Assembly: GCA_947564765.1 (NCBI GenBank)
Contig: CANODN010000061.1
Location: 1-9,500, forward strand
DNA: 9,500 bases
DNA from: an uncultured Roseburia sp.
GTDB taxonomy: Bacteria; Bacillota; Clostridia; Lachnospirales; Lachnospiraceae
Direction: 5' to 3'
Shown: piece after piece, positions 7,026 to 9,500 of the stretch
Position numbering within the stretch: position 1 is the first letter of the stretch
Layout of the letters: each line of letters opens with the position of its first letter
Translations under genes and position numbers: made by a program
The notes under the pieces: generated by a model
What the model was told of the DNA's origin: nothing
The model's input: the letters and a program-made list of their open reading frames with translations, nothing else
Database searches by the model: none

Positions 7026-7037
7026 TTGAATTATCAA
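7002..7037 (-). repeat. Right inverted repeat flanking the heptad-repeat gene
   Basis: On the minus strand this starts TTGATAATTCAATAG and ends ACTCTGTATGTGAT, the partner of 6336-6372. The pair encloses 702 bp including the outer ends. Outside the TTGA ends the flanks do not match each other, so the similarity stops sharply there. Inside, similarity ends after TATGTGAT. Confidence 0.8.
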
Positions 7038-7068
7038 TGTGCAAAACAGGTTAAAAATTCTGTTATTT

Positions 7069-7094
7069 TGAAAGAAAATTGCAGGAATGGCGTC
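7069..7094 (+). promoter_or_regulatory. ECF-type promoter upstream of the sigma factor gene
   Basis: TGAAAG (7069-7074) and CGTC (7091-7094) are separated by 16 nt. This is close to the TGAAAC-N16-CGTC pattern known for Bacillus ECF factors of the SigM/SigV/SigW kind. The start would be near 7102, leaving about 34 nt before the ATG. It suggests autoregulation by the sigma factor it precedes. A TAAAAT at 7111-7116 could be a vegetative -10 but has no good -35 box. Confidence 0.5.
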
Positions 7095-7135
7095 ATATAG
7101 AGTGAACTGCTAAAATACAGAGGGAGGAGAATACA

Positions 7136-7690
7136 ATGAATGACAAGGACATTGTGCAATTATTTTTTAAACGTTCACAACAGGCAATTAATGAATTGTC
7201 AAAAAAATATGGAAAGCTGTGTTTTCACATTGCTTTGAATATTTTGAAATGCAATGAGGATGCCGAGGAATGTGAAAATGATACTTACTTAAAGACATGG
7301 AACAGCATTCCGCCTGACAATCCTATGTATTTGAGAGCCTATGTCAGTCGGATTGTGCGCAATTTAGCATTGTCAAAATATCGGTATAATCACAGAAAAA
7401 AGAGGGATAATCATCTTCAAGTCTATTTGTCGGAATTGCAGGATTGTATTCCGGCACCTTGGGATGTGGAGGCTTCTGCAGATGATACCGTGAGCAGAGC
7501 GATCCATGCTTTTTTATTAACGCAAGATTCGACGGTCAGGGCTTTGTTTATCCAAAGATATTTTTATATGGAAAGCATTTCCGAACTTTCAAGGAAATTC
7601 GGGCTGAAAGAAAGTAATATTTCAACGAAACTGAATCGGACAAGATTAAAATTGAAGCAGTATTTGGAAAGAGAAGGAGTAGTGCTATGA
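7136..7690 (+). CDS. ECF-type RNA polymerase sigma factor
   Basis: The protein has 184 residues, starting at an ATG with GGGAGGAG 6 nt upstream. Region 2 spans about residues 16-85: YGKLCFHIALNIL, then EDAEECENDTYLKTWNSIPP (41-60), which is the -10 recognition part in its usual Clostridia form, and YVSRIVRNLALSKYR. Region 4 spans about 128-180, with the helix-turn-helix ESISELSRKFGLKESNIS (146-163) that reads the -35 box. Regions 1 and 3 are absent, and the length is normal for ECF factors. It would direct core RNA polymerase to a small stress or envelope regulon. The stop codon overlaps the next start (ATGA), so the membrane protein is translated with it and is the likely anti-sigma partner. 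An ECF-like promoter upstream suggests positive autoregulation. The exact ECF group and the inducing signal cannot be read from sequence. Confidence 0.92.
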   Translation: MNDKDIVQLFFKRSQQAINELSKKYGKLCFHIALNILKCNEDAEECENDTYLKTWNSIPPDNPMYLRAYVSRIVRNLALSKYRYNHRKKRDNHLQVYLSELQDCIPAPWDVEASADDTVSRAIHAFLLTQDSTVRALFIQRYFYMESISELSRKFGLKESNISTKLNRTRLKLKQYLEREGVVL

Positions 7691-8619
7691 AGTCAGAAGA
7701 AAGATTGTTAGAGCTGATAGGAAATATTCCGGAAGAAATGTTGGAGGAGGCTTTGAATGTAAAAAAGATAAGGAAAAAAAGAGTATTTTATGGTATTGCA
7801 GCAGCAGCCTGTATGGTTGTGCTGTTTCTGAGATTTGTTCCTGCAGGACAGGTGCTGGCGGCGCAGATTAAGGAGTATGCAGAGCGTTTGTTGGAAGAAC
7901 TGTTCCCGCCAAAGGATATTACGCTGTCATTGGAAGGAACAGAGGAGAATGTTGTTCATGAGGTCTATGGAGAGCTGCCAAAAGAGGCGGAAGATCTTTT
8001 GAGAGAAACAGAAGAAGTTTCGGGGGGAAATGCAGATAAGGCAGGCTTTGCTATTTATGTTGATACAAGTTCTTTTGAATTGACAGAAAAGGAAGAATGC
8101 CATATTATTCGTGGAAAACGCACTATTTACACAAGGGAAGATGCTGTCAGGGATAATGCGGCAATGCTTGAAGGTTTGCCGGAGGAAGAAGCAGAGCAAA
8201 AAATTTTAGAAATTATGGAGCATACACAGGAGTTTTACGACAATTTTTCTGCAGGGGAGATTCGGATTATGCAGAAACAAGAGGTTTCTGCGGAGGATGC
8301 CGCTAGGAAAATGCGGGAAGAAATGTCAGGACATTATGCCAATGTATCTGACATCATAGTTTCCGAACTTCCCAAAGGACTGTATCTTCGCGGGGATGAA
8401 GGACTGTCGGGTGATTGTGAAGTCAAGGAGGTTTATTTTGTAGACAATGGTCGTGGCGGTGTATTCGTTATCACTGCCAGTTATATCGTGGAGGCAACAG
8501 AGGGAACGGGAGCCAGATTCCATTCCATGATTGAAACGTTCAGGGTATTGGAGCTTTCTGATTATACGCAGATTCTTACATCGGATGAGGCAGAGCTTAC
8601 AACAGAAGATGTAAAATAA
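7687..8619 (+). CDS. Single-pass membrane protein, probable anti-sigma factor
   Basis: The protein has 310 residues. Its ATG overlaps the sigma stop codon as ATGA, and AAGGAG lies about 11 nt upstream. Residues 1-33 are a short cytoplasmic part (EERLLELIGNIPEEMLEEA then KKIRKKR); about 34-51 are one membrane helix (FYGIAAAACMVVLFLRF), with positive charges on the inner side; and about 52-310 are an acidic extracellular part with no motif I recognise. This layout and the position directly behind an ECF gene are typical of Clostridia anti-sigma factors, with the short N-terminal segment binding the sigma factor. No zinc-binding HxxxCxxC motif (ZAS type) is seen. The extracellular part probably senses a signal or is cleaved, but this is inference. 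No separate promoter is visible. Confidence 0.75.
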   Translation: MKSEERLLELIGNIPEEMLEEALNVKKIRKKRVFYGIAAAACMVVLFLRFVPAGQVLAAQIKEYAERLLEELFPPKDITLSLEGTEENVVHEVYGELPKEAEDLLRETEEVSGGNADKAGFAIYVDTSSFELTEKEECHIIRGKRTIYTREDAVRDNAAMLEGLPEEEAEQKILEIMEHTQEFYDNFSAGEIRIMQKQEVSAEDAARKMREEMSGHYANVSDIIVSELPKGLYLRGDEGLSGDCEVKEVYFVDNGRGGVFVITASYIVEATEGTGARFHSMIETFRVLELSDYTQILTSDEAELTTEDVK

Positions 8620-8787
8620 TGGAAGAGCAACGAGGTTATTGCCGCAGAAATTATGCAGCGGTTAGGCGCAGTCTATGTTCCATATACAGTTATGTGGAGA
8701 GAAGGAATGCCTTACAGTGTGTGCGAAGATTTTTTGAGAGAGGATGATGTGGAAAAAGATATTGCAGAGAATTACACTTTTAAGTAA
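8620..8787 (+). pseudogene. Remnant of a HipA-like kinase gene
   Basis: Directly after the anti-sigma stop codon, the same frame reads 55 codons to TAA at 8785-8787 with no start codon or ribosome binding site of its own at the beginning. The translation contains NEVIAAEIMQRLGAVYVPY, then MPYSVCEDFLRED. This phrasing (EVIAs.i...LG..hVpY....G.pYSVCe.F) is characteristic of an internal piece of Clostridia HipA/CtkA-like serine/threonine kinase proteins, recognised from memory. The rest of such a protein (about 300 or more residues, with the catalytic core) is missing on both sides. The tail EDDVEKDIAENYTFK no longer looks like the family. It is most likely a deletion relic, not expressed as a kinase. 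Internal ATGs exist but lack clear ribosome binding sites. Confidence 0.6.
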
Positions 8788-8797
8788 ACAGATTGGG

Positions 8798-8838
8798 AAA
8801 AGGTTATTTATCCATAAGCAGGATAGATAACTTTTTTT
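8798..8838 (+). terminator. Rho-independent terminator of the sigma/anti-sigma operon
   Basis: AAAAGGTTATTTATCC (8798-8813) pairs with GGATAGATAACTTTTT (8821-8836) through a 7-nt loop; two positions are G-U wobbles. A run of seven T follows (8832-8838). It lies past the HipA-like remnant, so transcription of the sigma operon probably runs through the relic and ends here. Confidence 0.85.
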
Positions 8839-8839
8839 G

Positions 8840-8868
8840 TTGTAAGAATATAGAAAATCTTGTAAAAT
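8840..8868 (+). promoter_or_regulatory. Candidate promoter of the SufC-like gene (distal)
   Basis: TTGTAA (8840-8845) and TAAAAT (8863-8868) are 17 nt apart, immediately after the terminator. The start would be near 8875, leaving a leader of about 84 nt before the ATG at 8959. Confidence 0.5.
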
Positions 8869-8900
8869 GAATCATTATGGCATACAATATTTTCAATGTG

Positions 8901-8926
8901 TGTTACAATGGAAAAATATCGTAACA
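8901..8926 (+). promoter_or_regulatory. Candidate proximal extended -10 with an overlapping inverted repeat
   Basis: TGTTACAAT (8901-8909) is an extended -10 with no good -35 box. TGTTAC (8901-8906) is also the left half of an inverted repeat with GTAACA (8921-8926), 14 nt apart, which could be an operator over the start site. The pair is short and could be chance. Confidence 0.3.
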
Positions 8927-8958
8927 GTTTGACATATCAGTTTACAGGGAGGTTATCC

Positions 8959-9459
8959 ATGTTAGAATTAAAAAATATATCCTATGAGGTAGAGGATGAT
9001 CAGGAGAGCCGGGAGATATTAAAAAATATCAATCTCACCATTGACGATCATTTTGTAGCGATTACAGGTCCCAACGGAGGGGGCAAATCCACCTTGGCGA
9101 AGATCATTGCAGGCATTATTAAGCCCACGTCCGGTCAGATTTTTCTGGACGGCAAAGATATTACAAATCTGAATATCACAGAGCGGGCTAATGTGGGAAT
9201 CAGCTATGCATTCCAGCAGCCGGTGCATTTTAAGGGACTTACAGTCAAGGATCTGGTTTCTTTAGCGGCAGGACGTAAAATGACGGTTTCTGAAATCTGT
9301 GAAATTTTATCCGAGGTAGGGCTGTGTGCCAAAGAGTACATTGACAGAGAGATCAACAACAGCCTTTCTGGCGGAGAATTAAAAAGAATTGAGATTGCCA
9401 TGATTACAGCGAGAGGAACAAAGCTTTCGATTTTTGATGAACCGGAGGCAGGGATATGA
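8959..9459 (+). CDS. SufC-like ABC ATPase, truncated after Walker B
   Basis: The frame codes for 166 residues from the ATG at 8959; GGGAGG lies 6 nt upstream, whereas the in-frame ATG at 8896 has no ribosome binding site and overlaps promoter signals. The protein shows Walker A GPNGGGKST (37-45), a Q-loop in YAFQQPVHFKG, the ABC signature LSGGE (136-140) and Walker B LSIFDEP (156-162). The wording (FQQPV..KGLTVKDL, DREINNSLSGGELKRIEIA, FDEPEAGI) matches the Clostridia SufC-like ATPase that pairs with a SufB-like protein in Fe-S cluster assembly. Relatives are about 235-250 residues and continue EAGIDLW.F; here a TGA follows EAGI, so the D-loop end and the H-switch histidine are missing. Without them ATP hydrolysis should fail. 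Because the window ends 41 nt later, a frameshift, a real truncation, an insertion or a sequence error cannot be told apart. A SufB-like partner would be expected to the right. Confidence 0.75.
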   Translation: MLELKNISYEVEDDQESREILKNINLTIDDHFVAITGPNGGGKSTLAKIIAGIIKPTSGQIFLDGKDITNLNITERANVGISYAFQQPVHFKGLTVKDLVSLAAGRKMTVSEICEILSEVGLCAKEYIDREINNSLSGGELKRIEIAMITARGTKLSIFDEPEAGI

Positions 9460-9500
9460 TATGATTCAAGCTCTTTTGAAGAAAGTGTATGGCTTAATAC

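Noticed and set aside
8896..8958. Longer N-terminus for the SufC-like protein from the ATG at 8896
   Set aside because: There is no ribosome binding site before it, it overlaps promoter-like bases, and the family begins at MLELKNIS.
9461..9500. New gene starting MIQALLKK at 9461
   Set aside because: Only 40 nt are visible, and GGAGG is 12 nt away inside Walker B coding DNA. It cannot be supported and may be the shifted frame of the SufC-like gene.

Overview
The window looks like chromosomal DNA from a Gram-positive gut anaerobe of the Clostridia, most likely Lachnospiraceae. This is inferred from the AGGAGG-type ribosome binding sites, the moderate AT bias, the style of the proteins (a Clostridia-type ECF sigma factor, a MATE transporter, a large secreted modular glycosidase, a Clostridia-type SufC-like ATPase) and the sigma-A promoters. 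No rRNA, tRNA, CRISPR array or transposase gene was found.

Layout. At the left edge is the start of a leftward gene resembling CgeB/DUF3880-type glycosyltransferases (1-259). It is divergent from a rightward 657-residue MATE transporter that carries a complete cytidylate-kinase-like domain at its C-terminus (496-2469). A strong, probably bidirectional terminator (2482-2520) separates this from a convergent 1216-residue secreted glycoside hydrolase of the alpha-galactosidase (GH36/clan GH-D) type (2569-6219, minus). The hydrolase has its own promoter, with a perfect 12-bp inverted repeat just upstream of the -35 box.

Next is an unusual island: a leftward gene for a 189-residue protein made largely of near-identical heptads (6383-6952), bracketed by a pair of roughly 37-bp inverted repeats (6336-6372 and 7002-7037). 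The right repeat contributes to the gene's promoter and the left one to its terminator. To the right lies an ECF sigma factor gene (7136-7690) with an ECF-style promoter (TGAAAG-N16-CGTC). It overlaps by 4 nt a single-pass membrane protein (7687-8619) that is probably its anti-sigma factor.

After that pair comes a 55-codon remnant of a HipA-like kinase, then a terminator, promoter signals, and a SufC-like ABC ATPase that stops right after Walker B near the window edge.

How the parts work together. The clearest functional unit is the sigma/anti-sigma operon, which appears autoregulated and signal-responsive. The glycosidase and the MATE-kinase fusion are monocistronic within the window. The decayed HipA piece, the truncated SufC-like gene and the inverted-repeat-flanked heptad gene suggest that 6.3-9.5 kb is more plastic than the left half. 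The most novel-looking items are the inverted repeats around the heptad gene and the transporter-kinase fusion.
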